Part shown: positions 1 through 11,800 of the stretch, piece by piece
Numbering within the stretch: position 1 is the first letter of the stretch
Layout: the number at the start of each line of letters is the position of its first letter
IMG/VR virus record: IMGVR_UViG_3300044953_000224
Span: 1-38,278 of that record
DNA: 38,278 nt
From: a virus
Reading direction: 5' to 3' (one strand)
Position numbers and translations under genes: made by a program
The notes under the pieces: generated by a model
Databases searched by the model: none
What the model was told of the DNA's origin: nothing
What the model saw: the letters and a program-made list of their open reading frames with translations, nothing else

Positions 1-2205
1 GTTTGTTTCTTGACCTAATTGGCTATATGTTTTATCTATGTACCTTGTTTTATATGTAATTTTTCCATCATTGTAGATTTTTTTATCTTGTGATGATATG
101 TTTATAATGTTAGCAAGTTTTTTACCACTAATAACTTTATTTTTAATTATTTTAGCAGTATTTTCAACAAACGATGCACTGCCTTGACCCAACTCTTCCG
201 TCCAAAATTCAGTATTATAAAATCCTGCATCCAACTCCTTTGTTGCAACGCTAGTTGGAGTTTCTCCATCGTCTGTAAGAATAATAATTTCAGAAACCGA
301 ATCAGTTACTTTTGATCCTACAAGTTCATAATCTACAGATCTATCTGATATGCTAGGCATTAAATATTCTTTACTCATAACAACGAAATTATTATATTCA
401 TCAAAAAACATTGATGTTTGAGTTGATATTGCTAAATCATTTAAAATTTCTGCTAAATTTTTATCTGGACTAACAAAAAAGTATGGAATGACTGGCTCAA
501 TATCAGTAGCATTTCTTTTATATATATAATTACTAAACCCAACATAATCTAAAAGCAATGCAATTGCGTAACTCAAAGAAACATTTGTAATAAATAATTG
601 TGGTGCTGGCATAGATTCAAAATAAAAATATAAATCTCTTAACTCTATAGATATTGTTCCACCAGTAATATCTGCTTGTGGAAAACCTTCAGAGTATAAA
701 GTTTTGATTGGTACTAAATAGTCATATCCAGAAACATTAACTATGTTTTCATAAAAAGTAAATTTAACATTTTTTCTAATATAATCAGAAATTAAACTTT
801 TTGAATTTTCATTAAATGCTTGATCTTCATCAAAAATATTAATGCTTCCAGTAGATGCCAATAGTTGACCAATTGGCAAAGCACCAGATCCTAAATCTCC
901 TAAAGATTTAGTAACGTTATATGACACAACCCTGTCAGAAATGTCTACAGTCAGTCTTGGAGAAAACTCAATAAGATCAAAGGTAGAATTAAAATTATTC
1001 ATAGAATCTACAACAATTCTAATACCACGAATATATTCAAACTCTCTATATTTTGTTTCACTTGTAGTAGATTCTATATATGATGAAGGGTTAGTTAAAT
1101 CAGTAACAAAATGTTTTGTTTGATTTAAAGAGTCGTCAGTAAAGAACCATGTGTATTCTGGAACAAATTGTTCATATTTCTGATCTAAATTATTCCATAT
1201 ATGATAGATGCCTTTATCAGAACTATTGGTAATAATTAAATATGCATATCCGTCTATCGATTTTTTTGGTAATAAATTTGTTGATGATAAAACTTCAGCA
1301 TGAATAAAACTATGCTTGTATCGATCTGGTATTTTTAATCCATATGATAACTCTACATATCCATCATTTGGAACAATAAAAGATCCATCTAACCTTCTTG
1401 ATGCAAAGTTAAAGTCTTGAATAGTAACCCATTGATTTCCTTTTAATACTTGAATTTTCCAAACTGCTGGTGTTGTTCTGTTGTTGTTTGAAAAAAATGG
1501 ATCTTCAATAGTGCTTATAGTAGACTGATATGGTCCTAAGTTAACGTCCCCAACGTTTGTTTGCATTTTGACAACAACCCTATTAGATGGAACATTATTT
1601 TTGTAAACAACAAATGGTGCAGCATCATCAATATAATATAATTGACCTACTAATCTATTTGCTATTCCTCTTTCTGTTGTATTTTCTGAAGAAGCAGACT
1701 CTTTTTCTGTTCTATAAGATGTCCAGTATTTAAACTGGTCGTTTTTATCTGGCATATAATATCTTGGTCGTTGTGTAAAAAAAGATCCTTGATTATTAAG
1801 TGCACCAGTCGTAAAATATGGAATATATCTTCCTGGAATATAAGATGTTTTGTTGATACCAGACCTTGGCCTAAATGGTTTAATACAATCTTCTAGAGAA
1901 TAATAAAGTTTAAGTTGTTCTTTTGTTGCTGTATAAAAAATTGGATTTGCATCATCATCTACTCCACCATCTACAACAACATCAGCATCTGTTGCTCCAG
2001 TATAAAACTGTCCTTTATCATATGCATCAAAAGTTGATTGAATAGTTAAATATCTCGTATCATTACTTTGTGGTCGATATCTATAGTTGCCAAGTTTAAA
2101 AATATTATCTGGCATATTCATATTCCATTCAGCAACTATTTTTGATCGTGATTGAACAGTTGGTGAATTTTGAAAATGATTTTTTAATGCTGCATTGTTA
2201 AACAT
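1..2205 (-). CDS. Minor tail protein, 3' part beyond window (partial)
   Basis: An open frame of 735 codons runs from an ATG at 2205 to the window edge without a stop, so the C-terminus is missing. The ATG shares one base with the stop of the preceding tail gene (TAATG), which argues for translational coupling. The product begins MFNNAALKNHF and is rich in Asn, Tyr and Ser. It has beta-type segments and no transmembrane helix or enzyme motif that I recognise. Its place two genes after the tape measure is where siphoviruses encode baseplate or tail-tip proteins. A segment around residues 420-520 (DISDRVVSYNVTKSLGDLG and following) resembles the oligomerising part of large actinophage-type minor tail proteins. 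That resemblance is from memory; the minor-tail role rests on synteny. Confidence 0.7.
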   Translation of the reverse strand, partial: MFNNAALKNHFQNSPTVQSRSKIVAEWNMNMPDNIFKLGNYRYRPQSNDTRYLTIQSTFDAYDKGQFYTGATDADVVVDGGVDDDANPIFYTATKEQLKLYYSLEDCIKPFRPRSGINKTSYIPGRYIPYFTTGALNNQGSFFTQRPRYYMPDKNDQFKYWTSYRTEKESASSENTTERGIANRLVGQLYYIDDAAPFVVYKNNVPSNRVVVKMQTNVGDVNLGPYQSTISTIEDPFFSNNNRTTPAVWKIQVLKGNQWVTIQDFNFASRRLDGSFIVPNDGYVELSYGLKIPDRYKHSFIHAEVLSSTNLLPKKSIDGYAYLIITNSSDKGIYHIWNNLDQKYEQFVPEYTWFFTDDSLNQTKHFVTDLTNPSSYIESTTSETKYREFEYIRGIRIVVDSMNNFNSTFDLIEFSPRLTVDISDRVVSYNVTKSLGDLGSGALPIGQLLASTGSINIFDEDQAFNENSKSLISDYIRKNVKFTFYENIVNVSGYDYLVPIKTLYSEGFPQADITGGTISIELRDLYFYFESMPAPQLFITNVSLSYAIALLLDYVGFSNYIYKRNATDIEPVIPYFFVSPDKNLAEILNDLAISTQTSMFFDEYNNFVVMSKEYLMPSISDRSVDYELVGSKVTDSVSEIIILTDDGETPTSVATKELDAGFYNTEFWTEELGQGSASFVENTAKIIKNKVISGKKLANIINISSQDKKIYNDGKITYKTRYIDKTYSQLGQETN

Positions 2206-2840
2206 TACACTTCTTCCAAAGACACAGAAACATTCCAAAGATCGTGGTTGCTTCCGCCTCGTTTTACAACATCATAACTAAAGTCTGCAATATAAACCTG
2301 CATAATTTCACTGTAACTTGTTAGATGCAAATATGCTGAATCATCAGTGCCAAAGTTTTTATAATTATCATATGATAAAAACATCCAGAATGGTCCTTGA
2401 TGATTTTCATACCAATCAAGCAATTCTACTCCACCTGCACCACCATCTGCTGTATATTCGTTTTGTCCAGTAAGATTAGATTTTCCAGTTGAATTAAAAT
2501 CTGCAAATCTTAAATGTGCCCTTGATGGCAAATTATCCCAAGAAAAAGAAATGGTTATTTTATCTGCAATATGATGTGATCTCATATTTCCATTAATCAT
2601 TCTTTGTCTTTGTTCTATTCTTTGTGGCTTAAACTGTAATGAAGACCTATTATGATCTGATAAAATTAAAAATTGATTTGCTGGCTGTGCTGTACTTGCT
2701 AAACTAGAATTTGCTCCAATTTCTTGTCCAATAGGAATATAAATACCATTAGTTGATAATGTGCCAGCATTTTCAGACCAGATCACAGCCTGTGGCCTTG
2801 CATATTTTTTACGCCCCTGTATATATGCTGTTGTTGCCAT
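2205..2840 (-). CDS. Distal tail / minor tail protein
   Basis: The protein has 211 residues. The ATG overlaps the tape-measure stop (TAATG) and follows an AGGAG Shine-Dalgarno about 9 nt upstream. It has no signal peptide or transmembrane segment. The N-terminus is basic (MATTAYIQGRKKYARPQ); the rest is a mixed beta protein with aromatic-rich stretches (WYENHQGPFWMFLSYDNY) and ends DLWNVSVSLEEV. The gene directly after the tape measure is normally the distal tail protein, which caps the tube and joins it to the baseplate. I assign the role mainly from this position. A tail-tip protein with a different job is possible. Confidence 0.6.
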   Translation of the reverse strand: MATTAYIQGRKKYARPQAVIWSENAGTLSTNGIYIPIGQEIGANSSLASTAQPANQFLILSDHNRSSLQFKPQRIEQRQRMINGNMRSHHIADKITISFSWDNLPSRAHLRFADFNSTGKSNLTGQNEYTADGGAGGVELLDWYENHQGPFWMFLSYDNYKNFGTDDSAYLHLTSYSEIMQVYIADFSYDVVKRGGSNHDLWNVSVSLEEV

Positions 2841-5800
2841 TATCTGCTACTCCTAATTCTTTGTGAGTCAATTTGTTTAATTTGATTAATTACTACTCTT
2901 GCAATATCATTTGGATTTGCATTTGTATTTGATACATTGACACTTAGATTATAATTATACACTGCTGAATTATTATTTGCTGGAAGTTCGCCCTGATTAA
3001 TTCTATTCATTATTCCAATACCAAGTTTATCTACTGCTCGTTTTTGCACAACAAATTCACCAGGAGTTAACATTGCTGGAACAGTATCAGTTCCCTTTGC
3101 AAAACCACCACCTAAGAAATATGGAATTAATCCACCCATAGGTCTGTAGAGTGGTTTTGTCATTCCGCCTTTAGACATATATTTTGGAACAAGACCGCCA
3201 GAACTCATACCAAAATTTTTTGGAACAGTTATTTTTTGTTCATTTTTACCTTTTCCAATTTTTATATTTTGATATGCTTCTTTTTGTGCAAGAATTCTTG
3301 CAACGTCCGCAACATCTTGTTGTTTAGCCTTAGCACTATCGGGCAACCTTGCTGCTTTATTTGCTGCTGCTATTACCTGTTGAAGAGTAGGTGATGAAAT
3401 ACCTGCTGCCCCTCGACTCCCCATAGCACCTAGAGTTTGCGCAACACCTGCAATTGTAAGTGATGCCTTATCTTTAATTTGTGCTTCTCTTGCATCTGAT
3501 GCTGTTTTTTGTTCAATAATTTTTGCAGTGTTTACTCTATCGGCCAACCTTGATGCCTCATTTGCTGCTGCTATTGCCTGTAGAAGAGTAGGTGGTGCCT
3601 TATCTTTAATTTGTGCTTCTCTTGCATCTGATGCTTCCTTATTATTTAATATATCTTTTACATCTACAATATCTTGTTTTTTAGCCTTAGACTTTGCATT
3701 ATTGCCACCGCCTTGAATTGCATTTGTTAATGCCACAAGAGCGGCTGTATTAGCGCTTAATTCAGTTTTCTTAGTGTCTGCTTCTTTTGCTGCTGGATCT
3801 TTTGATTTTGTTTCTTTAGTTGAAGTTGTATCTTTATTTAAATAATCAAGCGGTGATTTTTCTTGTGGCACATCAATTATCTCTCCACCAACAATAATTT
3901 TTTTACTATCTGATGCACCAGGCTGGCGATTGAATTCATCATTAACATCCTTAGTTCCTCTTCTAATCAATTGCATTAAAGGCTTTATATCGCCACTAAT
4001 AGCCTTTTTTAATGCATTTAAAAGTTGTTTTCCTAAACCTGTTCCTACTCCAAATCCAAGTTTAGACATTTCTGATTCTAAATCAATTAAAGCCGATGCT
4101 TCCTCAATAGTCACTCCAAGTATTTTTTCATATTCTTTTCTTATTTTTTGAAATGCATCAAATTCTTTTGTTTTAATAACACTTAAATCTTTTTCTGCTT
4201 TATTATTTTCTTTTTCAATTTGTTTTTGTGTTTTACCGCCAGCGGTAACGCCTTCAAGTTTTTTTTGTTTTTCTTTTTCTAGGTTTGCTTTTTTTTGTTC
4301 TATTTGAGCAAGGGCCTGTCTTTCACGAATGGCTTGAATAGCCCCTGCAGCAGCAGCCATATCTCCACTTGCAAGTTGTTGAGCAAGATCAAACCTTTCT
4401 TTTTGAGTCTGATTAATTTGTTCCTGAATGGCATGCAGTTCATCAAGTTTTTTAATTTGCTTATCATATACATCACTAATCAAGTTTTGCTCATAAGTAA
4501 TTTGTTCTAATAAATAGCCATTTTTTTCTTGTTGTAATTCTATTGCTGTTTTTTGAATTACATTTTTTGCTTCAATCGCTTTGCCTTCAAGATCAAAAAA
4601 TTCTATCAGTTTTTTCATTTTTCCTGCTTCTTTTGCTGCTGGATCTTTTGATTTTGTTTCTTCAATTTGTTGATTTTTCATTTGAATTTTTTGTAATGTT
4701 TTTGCTGTAGAAACTATTTCCTTCATTTGTTTTGTTTTAAGATCACCTTGTTTTATAGAAAGCGCAACGGCCTCGTTTTCTGTAATAAACATTGCTGTTG
4801 CATAATCAACGCCTGCTTTTCTTAATTTATTTACTGCAATAATTCTATTTTGTAAAATATCTATTTCTTTTAAGTTTACTGCTTGCACTTGAATTAGTTG
4901 ATTTTTTGTTTGAAGTTTTTGTAATGTTTTTTCTGTAGAAATTAATTTATTAAGTTGTTCTTTTTTAACAATACCTTGTTTTATAGAATGCGCAACAGAG
5001 TCTTCTTCTGCAATAGACATTGCTATTTCATAATCAACGCCTTCTTTTGTTAATTTATTTATTGCAGCAATTCTATTTTGTAAAACACTTATTTCTTTTA
5101 AGTTTCTTGTATGCATTTGTCCAGCACCAATTGAAGATAGTGCCTTATTAATTAAATCTGCTGCATTTTTAGTCGTAACAACACCTTTATTAATTTCGAT
5201 TCCCCATTTTTTAAGTTGCTTTTGTAACTCTTCTGGGCTAAGGTTTTCAATCATATCAATAAAATCTTTACTAAACTGTCCAGTTTGTAATAATTGTTGG
5301 CTTATGCCATTAAATTCATAAAATGCTCCACCTTTTTTGCCTGGCAAATTCATCACTCTTTTTAATTCTTGAAAGTTACCAAGTGCGTTTACAGATGCTT
5401 GTTGAAAAAGTTTTAATTTTTTATTCATTTCATCAAAAGTAGTGTCTCTTTGTTTTTTAGTTGAACCACCGCTACCAGAACCTTGTCCGCCTAATCCTAA
5501 TCCCGCAGATAGATCTAATCTAGCAAGTGTAACCTTTTGACCCATGTATTCAATAAATTCGTTTCTATACTTATTGTATAGTTCTAAAATTGCTGTTGGA
5601 CTATTTTTATCATATGTGATTCTTTTTTGGTTCAGCCATATTATAAAGTCGTCATCTTTTATGTTAACCTCACCATTAATATTTAATAATGTTGATATTG
5701 TTCTTACATATACTTCTTGTTCCTTTTCTGATAACTTTTTAAAATATTCCATATCTATAGTTTTTTCAAATTCAGTATTAACTTTATTTAAAAACTCAAT

Positions 5801-8800
5801 AGTAAATGGTTTTCCTTTATTATCTGCAATCATCTTAAGATCTTTTGTCATTTCGTTTTGAACTTCTGGATTTTTAAGAATGTAATCAATTTCTGTGTCC
5901 ATTTGCATAACTCCACCAAGTGCAACGACCTTTTGCATCATTTCAATAAATGGCTGGGCATCTTTATCACTTTTTTGACTTAACTGTAATATAAACTCTG
6001 AATTTAACTTAGGTATTGGGTTTCCCTTTGAATCTTGGAATTGACTTACTATCTCCATTGCAGCAGATGTTTCATCTCCGCCAAGTTTTGTTAAAAGAGT
6101 CATTACTCGTTGAATATCTTCTTTATTTTCAAATGTTGAAAATATTCTCATTGCATCTCTAGGACTTATTTCTCCAGAAGCCATTTGAATTTTTAATAAT
6201 ACTGCTTGTTCATCTAATATCAATTTGTTTTTTAATGCTTCTTTAGTCTGTTCTTTTGCAACATCAACATATGCCTCTTGATCTGTTTCTTTATACTTTG
6301 TAGTTATTTGTTTATCTATTGCAGTATCCATAGAGGTTCTTGCATTTCCCCTAGTTGTTGCATATGCTTTTACGAAATCTTCTCTTTGTTTTATTTGTTG
6401 TGCTGTTAAAATTGCTCTATTTTTTTCATATTTAAGATCTAATTCTTTAACTTCTGCAATTTTTCCTTCAAGAACTAATTGTGCTCTTCTTTGTTTATAT
6501 TCTACTTCATAAGAATCTAATAATTGTCTTGATTGTTCAATCATATTTGTTGAATCAGCAACTGCTGCACCAGAAAGTTTTCCTAATTTTTCCATGCTTT
6601 TTTTATTTTGAAAATATGCAATAGCACCGCCAGCAATTGCACCAATAGCGGTTCCAATTACAGCACCAAGTGGTCCAGCAAAACTACCAACAGCAGCACC
6701 AACGCGAGCGCCACCAGCAGTACCCAAAATGGCAGTACCAAGAGCACCAGCAGCAGCACTAGCACCAACACCAGTAAGAACACCGGCAGCAGCACCAAGC
6801 CCTGCTCCTGCTGCTATCGTTCCTTTAGTTTTTGCTGTTTGACTCAATCCAGCAATACCCAAAAATCCACCAGAAGTTCTTTTTTTAAGTTGATCTAAAC
6901 TGCCATCTTTACCCATAAGGTTTTGTGATGATTCAGTCATTAGTGTAGTTCTAATTTGAATACCATTTTTTATAATATCTTTTCCATCTTTTCCAAAAAT
7001 GCCTTGCAATTCTCCAGCAACTTGAATTCCAAGAGTAACGTCTCCCATTTTTGCGCCTAAATTTGCTGCTATTGATTGGGCCTCTTCTGCTGTTATTGCT
7101 CCAGATAAAACAGATGTTTGTAGTTGTGCCTTAAGATTTTCTCTTGCTGCCTTAACACCACGCTCTTTAATATTTTCTTTAAATGCATCGCCCAGTGCTT
7201 TTCCTTGTTCACTTTGAACAAATGCTTCTCCAAAAGTAGTCTTTCCGGTTGCTGCAACTAATTGTCCTCTTGCTGCTAATCTTTGTTTGTCTAATAGTTC
7301 TGTTCCTGTTACTCTTCCACTAAAAAGAGCAAAATTTTGAATTGCTTCTGTGCTTGTTCCAGTTGCTTTAGATAATTTTAAAGCAGCATCTTGGGCTTTA
7401 TCAAACTGCATTCTTAATGCAACCATTGCCGCACCAAATGCTGCTATTGGAGCAAGAATAGCACCTGCTTTGCTCCCAATCATTGGGGCAAGCATGCTTG
7501 CTATAGCAACAACAGGAAGCAGCGATGTAGAAATTTCTCCAATTTTTCCTGGTGCTTGCGTCATCACGCCTAAAGCCATCGTAGTACCCATCATGGCGCC
7601 ACCAGCACGTTGACCAAACTGTCTTCCTCGTTCTTTGTTCAGCGCTTTTTCTTGAGCCTTCTTCTGTTTTTCTTGATCTTTTTGCTCTGTTCTTTGTTGT
7701 ATAAACCTTGCATTATTTTCTCTTGTTATTTTTGCTTGGTGACGTGCATCATTTAAAGCAACCCCAGCCTGTTTTTGTTGTTCAAGTGCTGCCTGTCTAG
7801 CCTGTTTTAATGCTTCTAAACGTTGTTTATCTCCAACCTTTGTTGCTTCAGCAATTTTAACATCTATAGTTCTAATTTTCTTTTTTGCTTTTTCTAAATC
7901 TTGTTGAGCCCTTTGAGCAGCCTTTTTGCGCCTTGCTTCTTCTTCCAATAATTGTTTTTCAGATAAAATTTTTTGATCTTGAACATTAACAGCAATGCCT
8001 GTAGCAGTTTGTGTTCCTCCAGTACCAGAGTTTCTCATTACAAATTTTGAACCTGTACCTTTAGCCCTCATTGCAATTCTATTTAAGAAACCTTTATTTT
8101 TTTGTGTTGAGTCTTTATTTACAACAAACGACCCTTCATTAAGCATTATAGGAACTGTGTCTTTATTTCCCGTTCCCGGAACAAGACCATTTTGCATTGT
8201 TCCTTTGCCACGCATTTTAATAATTCCACCTGAATTTACATACTGTAATGCTGGGCCATATTGTTGTGTTGTTTTTTCATTTAATATCATTTCTCCAGGA
8301 GTTACTAATGCTGGAACTGTTGCAGGCTCTCCATATTGACTTGTTCCTTTTGCTCTACGAATATGTCTAAAGCCGGGAGTAATTCCAGATCGTACCATTG
8401 CGTCTATTTTTTTTCGATCAATTTTTATATTGGAATTTCCGGCTTCTTGAACATTTAAACCCATAAGTCCTCTAATTCTCTGGAAATTTCTTCTTTCTTG
8501 TAATATTTTTTGTTTTTGATAATCAATGTCTTCTGCTAATAAACCACCCAACCTTCCTTCTTTTCCTTTTGGACTCTTAAAAGCAAGTTTTCCAGTTCCT
8601 TTTGCACCACTACGCTCTTCTCTTGAACCTCTACTATCCATTCCTTTATCTGTCAATAATCCTTTATTAAACTCATTAAAAGCAATATTTTGTAGACGTG
8701 ATTTAAGTTGTGTAGTAGTTTTTAAATTACTATTAATTGCTTCTAAATATTGTGCACGTTTTCTAGCATAAACAGATCCTGGTTTATCTCTATCTTTTAC

Positions 8801-11800
8801 AGATTCCCCTTCAGCAAAAGAAGTTGCTAAAGCATATCTATCTGCCATTGCATTGTTCCATGCTTGTTTTGGATTTGGTCTTGTTCCAATCGTTCTTGCG
8901 TCAGAAACTAATTCTGCTAAAGCAATTCTAGTTAACGCTTGTCTATTTGCAATTTTTTCTTTTTTATCTATAGAAGTTGTTTGATCGTATAATTTTTTTT
9001 CATAACGTATTTGTTCTTTTAATGCTTCTTTTGTTTTTAAAGCATCTTCATAAGTCATTGGATAAGGCTCTGCAATATTTTTAAGAGAAATGCCAGCCTT
9101 ATTCATTGCTTGTGTTAATTGATTATATCCCTCTGGACCAAGCATTGTAAAACCAGATGTTTTTCTATAATTATATTTAGAACTGTTTTTATCACTATGA
9201 TATAACCTTTCATCAAGATTTGAGTTTGCATCGTCAAAATGCAATGCTACAGTTCTTGAAACTCCTTTTTTTGCTTTTATTGACTGCGTTATTAAATGTT
9301 TTAAATCCGGAAAATCGTCATCTGTTCCAAAACTTCTAACAACAAGTCCGCTTTTGTTTAAAGCAGCAGCATGAATAGGTTGGAACTTAGACCAGTCTAC
9401 TTTTGCTCCAGCCTCTAATCTTGCAATCATTGATTGATAAAGTGGCAACTCTTCTGGACTTAAATCCATAGTTTTTGTTGTTTTCTTTAATTTTGGAAGA
9501 ATTCTATTAATTTCTTTTTTAATTGCAATGTTATATTCATATGGAGACATTTTTGCTGCTGTTGAAGCAGTTGTCGTTGCAAAAAACTTTTTAGCCCCGC
9601 CTTTAACAGCAAGAAGATTAACCATTGCTTGCTCTTCCATAGAAGGCATTATTTTGGCATACTCAGTCTTAGGTCCAGACGCTCTATCAAATACACCCGC
9701 TGGTCCAACATCACTAACAACTCCTCCGCCAATATTTCCTGGACCTAAATCTTTATCTCCTCTTAACAAGGACGCAACCAATTGTTTTATTGTTTGATTT
9801 TTAGTAAATTTTTGAGGCATTTTAGAAATTTTTGCATCCATTTTAGATTCTAATGCAAAATATTGTCGATGACCAGTGGGGTCGCTTGGATCTTTAATTA
9901 AAATTAATTTTTGTTTTGGAGCAACTAACCCATGTACGTCTCTTGTAATTTGTGTTGCTCGCATTTCTGCCAATGCTGCTTTTTCACTAACCATAGGCTT
10001 AACAAATACCCTAGTGCCGTCTGGTTTTTCATATATTCCACCAACAGAAGAACTTGGAAAACTATGTCCAGATGAAGGGCTAATTCTTTTACCAGGATCT
10101 GTTAATGGAATCTTTTTTGCTCTTGGTGATTTATATGTTTGTGTTGAAATATCGTCAAGTTGTTTTTGTTTTGTTTGTCTTTCTGCTGCTACCTTTGCGT
10201 TTTTACTAGGCATACCCAAAAATTGTTTTTGAACTCTTGCAAACATTTTTGGTGTGCCAATTAATCTTTTTACATAACCGCCTTGATTTAACTGTTCTAA
10301 TAAACCTTTATTTTGTTGTGTTGCTTCTTTATTAACTATAAATTCTCCGGGAGTAAGTACCGCTGGCACAGTATCTGTATTTCCTTTGCCTGGAACAAAT
10401 CCACCAGAACCTAGTTTTATTGGAGGAACTGGAGGTCTTCCTTTAACTACTGGCCTCATCATTCCTGGATTTGTTCTTGCAAATACTGCTGCTGCTGCAG
10501 AGGCTCTTTGATACGCTTGTGTTAATACAACAAGGGCATCTTTTTCCATCATAAACACTTGTTGTAATTTTGAATGTGCTTGATTTAAAGATGCTGCTAC
10601 AGTTGCTGCTTCAATCTGCTCTGATGTCATATAATTAGTTTGTAAACCAAGAATTTTTGATTGTCCACCAAGACCTATGTATCCTTTGCGGAGTAAAACA
10701 AATAGTTTAATAAGGTTTGCAATACCGTTTGCAATCAAACCAAATGTCATAAGTAAAACTGGACCAATAATGCCAACAACACCTATAAACTTTGCTATTC
10801 CACTCTTTACACCATCACTAAGATTATTAAAACCCTTTAATACTTTTCCAACAAACTCAGCAATTGGAGTTACTGCTTTTAAGAATTGTTCTCCAAGAGG
10901 AACTAAAGATACTTTTAAATCTTCTAATGTTTTTTTAAATTTTGTTCCAGTTGAGTCTTCTATTTTTTTTAATTCTCTTTCTGATAAAATTGCCAACTCT
11001 TCAACAGAAGCAGATGTTAGTTGTAAAGTTCTTGAAGCCTGTGTTCCATCTTTTGTTATGTTTTGAAATAGTGTAGAAAGTCTTGAAAATTGAAATTTAC
11101 CAAATAATTGTTCAATTGCTCTGGCTCTGTTTAATGGATCTAATGTGTCTAATGCTTGTGCAAACTGAAGAACAGTTGTTTTAATATCTCCTTTATTACT
11201 TTCAACAATTTGATCTATACTAATTCCAAGATCTTGTAAAAATTCTTTTGCTTTTTTAGTTGGATTAATTAATGCTGCCAAACCAGATTTAAGTGCGTTA
11301 GCACCTTCAGATGCATTAATGCCCCCCTCTTTCATAGCGGTCATAAAAAAGGCTAAATCTTCAATATTTCCACCAAGTTGTTTAACAACTGGAGCAGCCT
11401 TTGGAATTGCAATTGTTAAATCTTCAATGCTTAAAATTGTTTGGTTTTCAACTGCATTAAGAAAATTAATTTTTTTGTTAAGATCGTCTGCAGCAATACC
11501 AAATGCGTTTGTTAGCGATATTGTTGTTTCTAATGCTTGTTGTTGTTCAACCCCACCAAGAACTGCTAGTCTCGTTGCCTCTGCAACCTGCGCTGTAAGA
11601 TCAGCGCCCATCTTACCAGTTGCTGCTGCATCTGCTGCCATCTCCATTGTTTTTTCAACAGCAATGCCATATTTGGTAAATTCTTTTGCTAATAACTCAA
11701 TATTTTTTAATGCTTTATCTGTTTCGTCAGCAGTTGTAAACACTTCTCCATAAACACGTTTAAACCTAATTGCTTGTTTTTCTAAAGCCATAAATGATTT

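Noticed and set aside
6608-6898. Plus-strand Ser/Thr/Asn-rich frame
   Set aside because: It is the antisense of the Gly/Ala zipper in the tape measure, with no independent signals.
11319-11753. Plus-strand frame of 144 codons with hydrophobic stretches
   Set aside because: It lies wholly opposite the conserved TP901-type core of the tape measure and lacks a ribosome-binding site.
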